Source of the DNA: Lachnospira sp. UBA4346
Lineage (GTDB): Bacteria > Bacillota > Clostridia > Lachnospirales > Lachnospiraceae
Length of the DNA stretch: 64,000 nt
Assembly: GCA_002394205.1 (NCBI GenBank)
Contig: DGTC01000002.1
Location: 96,774-160,773 of the forward strand
Direction: 5' to 3'
Shown here: in pieces, positions 63,502 through 64,000 of the stretch
Layout of the letters: each line of letters starts with the position of its first letter
Numbering within the stretch: position 1 is the stretch's first letter
The notes under the pieces: generated by a model
The model's input: only the letters and a program-made list of their open reading frames with translations
What the model was told of the DNA's origin: nothing
The model's database searches: none
Made by a program: the position numbers and the translations under genes

Positions 63502-63931
63502 AATTGCGATGATTTCTGGTGCATTAATGAGTATACAGGGCGTGTGGAATACAAATGTTACAAAGCAGACGAATATTTGGGTGGCAACTGGATTTGTTCA
63601 GGTGACGGCTTTTTTGGTGTGTGTTCTAATGTGGTTATTTTCCGGCAGACCTCAATTTGTCGGTTTGTGGCAGACACAGCCAAAATATTCGTTGCTTGGC
63701 GGTGTGATCGGTGCCTTTATTACATTTACGGTTATTAAGGCGGTCTCTGCGATGGGGGTTGCCGGAGCAGAAGTAACCATTGTTGTTACACAGGTTGCTG
63801 TTGCTTATTTGATTGAATTGTTTGGATTATTCGGTGGAAATAAGACATCGTTTTCACTTGTGAAATTAGGAGGATTGGCATTGGCAGTCGTGGGGGTTGT
63901 GGTGTTTCATATGTGTGGGAATTCTAGGTGA
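63488..63931 (+). CDS. Small DMT-superfamily membrane protein (YdcZ/DUF606-like)
   Basis: 147 residues with about five hydrophobic helices; M-S-I-Q-G-V-W-N-T, G-G-V-I-G-A-F and the C-terminal G-L-A-L-A-V-V-G-V-V-V-F match the YdcZ (DUF606) half-transporter family, members of which usually work as dimers or pairs. GGAGG eight bases before the ATG at 63488 is the start; the frame is open to 63443. Substrate unknown. The 69 bases after its stop hold nothing I can identify. Confidence 0.85.
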   Translation: MAGFLIAMISGALMSIQGVWNTNVTKQTNIWVATGFVQVTAFLVCVLMWLFSGRPQFVGLWQTQPKYSLLGGVIGAFITFTVIKAVSAMGVAGAEVTIVVTQVAVAYLIELFGLFGGNKTSFSLVKLGGLALAVVGVVVFHMCGNSR

Positions 63932-64000
63932 GTTCCATCACAAACCGAAAATCAGATTTGGAAAAGTTAAAAAATTGTATATTAGTCAATGATGTGACAC

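Overview
The window is an ordinary-looking chromosomal stretch from a low-GC Gram-positive anaerobe. Lachnospiraceae (Clostridia; a Roseburia, Agathobacter, Coprococcus or Eubacterium-like gut commensal) is the best fit. The signs are AGGAGG-type ribosome binding sites, strong TTGACA/TATAAT promoters, the AddAB (RexAB) recombination nuclease, a FabK-type fatty acid synthase operon, a single-chain PurL, a PurO-type IMP cyclohydrolase behind a ZTP riboswitch, EAL/GGDEF signalling and a GH43 xylan-type glycosidase. Genus is inference; no rRNA is present.

Layout. 1-3.3 kb: tail of a DegV-family gene, then two near-identical tandem Rpn-type (PD-(D/E)XK) genes on the minus strand, each with its own duplicated promoter. 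3.3-9.1 kb: isochorismatase-fold hydrolase, oligoendopeptidase F behind a hexamer microsatellite, tRNA-Gly(GCC), aldose epimerase, an archaeal/eukaryal-like histidyl-tRNA synthetase and a Nudix hydrolase. 9.4-19 kb: GH43 enzyme, a small FMN-binding-like membrane protein, and overlapping addB-addA. 19-26 kb: purL, an unknown four-TM protein, a large inverted-repeat element and asnB. 26-36 kb: a PTS-EIIC/EAL fusion, isocitrate dehydrogenase, a CmpB-like membrane protein, a membrane glycerophosphodiester phosphodiesterase, PTS enzyme I, HflX, dihydrofolate reductase and a zinc-ribbon protein. 37-40 kb: ZTP riboswitch, IMP cyclohydrolase and AICAR transformylase, which together supply the two activities of PurH. 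40-45 kb: a membrane GGDEF protein, an RluA pseudouridine synthase and a PadR-HAAS-DUF4097 envelope-type module with duplicated operator dyads.

45-54.6 kb holds a complete type II fatty acid synthesis operon, fabH-acpP-fabK-fabD-fabG-fabF-accB-fabZ-accC-accDA, in the streptococcal order. Two copies of a FabT-type palindrome flank its promoter, but no fabT gene is in the window, and accD and accA are fused. 54.8-55.7 kb is a second DegV protein. 56-62.2 kb is the arginine block: argG divergent from argC-argJ-argB-argD, with an AT-rich ArgR-like region between the two promoters. An orphan lipoprotein solute-binding gene overlaps the end of argD, and a small DMT-type (YdcZ/DUF606-like) membrane protein ends the window.

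No prophage, insertion sequence, CRISPR array or defence island was seen. The most noteworthy items are regulatory or architectural: the EIIC-EAL fusion with an altered EIIC signature, FabT boxes without fabT, the accDA fusion, the ZTP switch over a split PurH, the duplicated PadR operators, a start codon inside a terminator-like stem at the last gene, and a possible small gene hidden between fabD and fabG.
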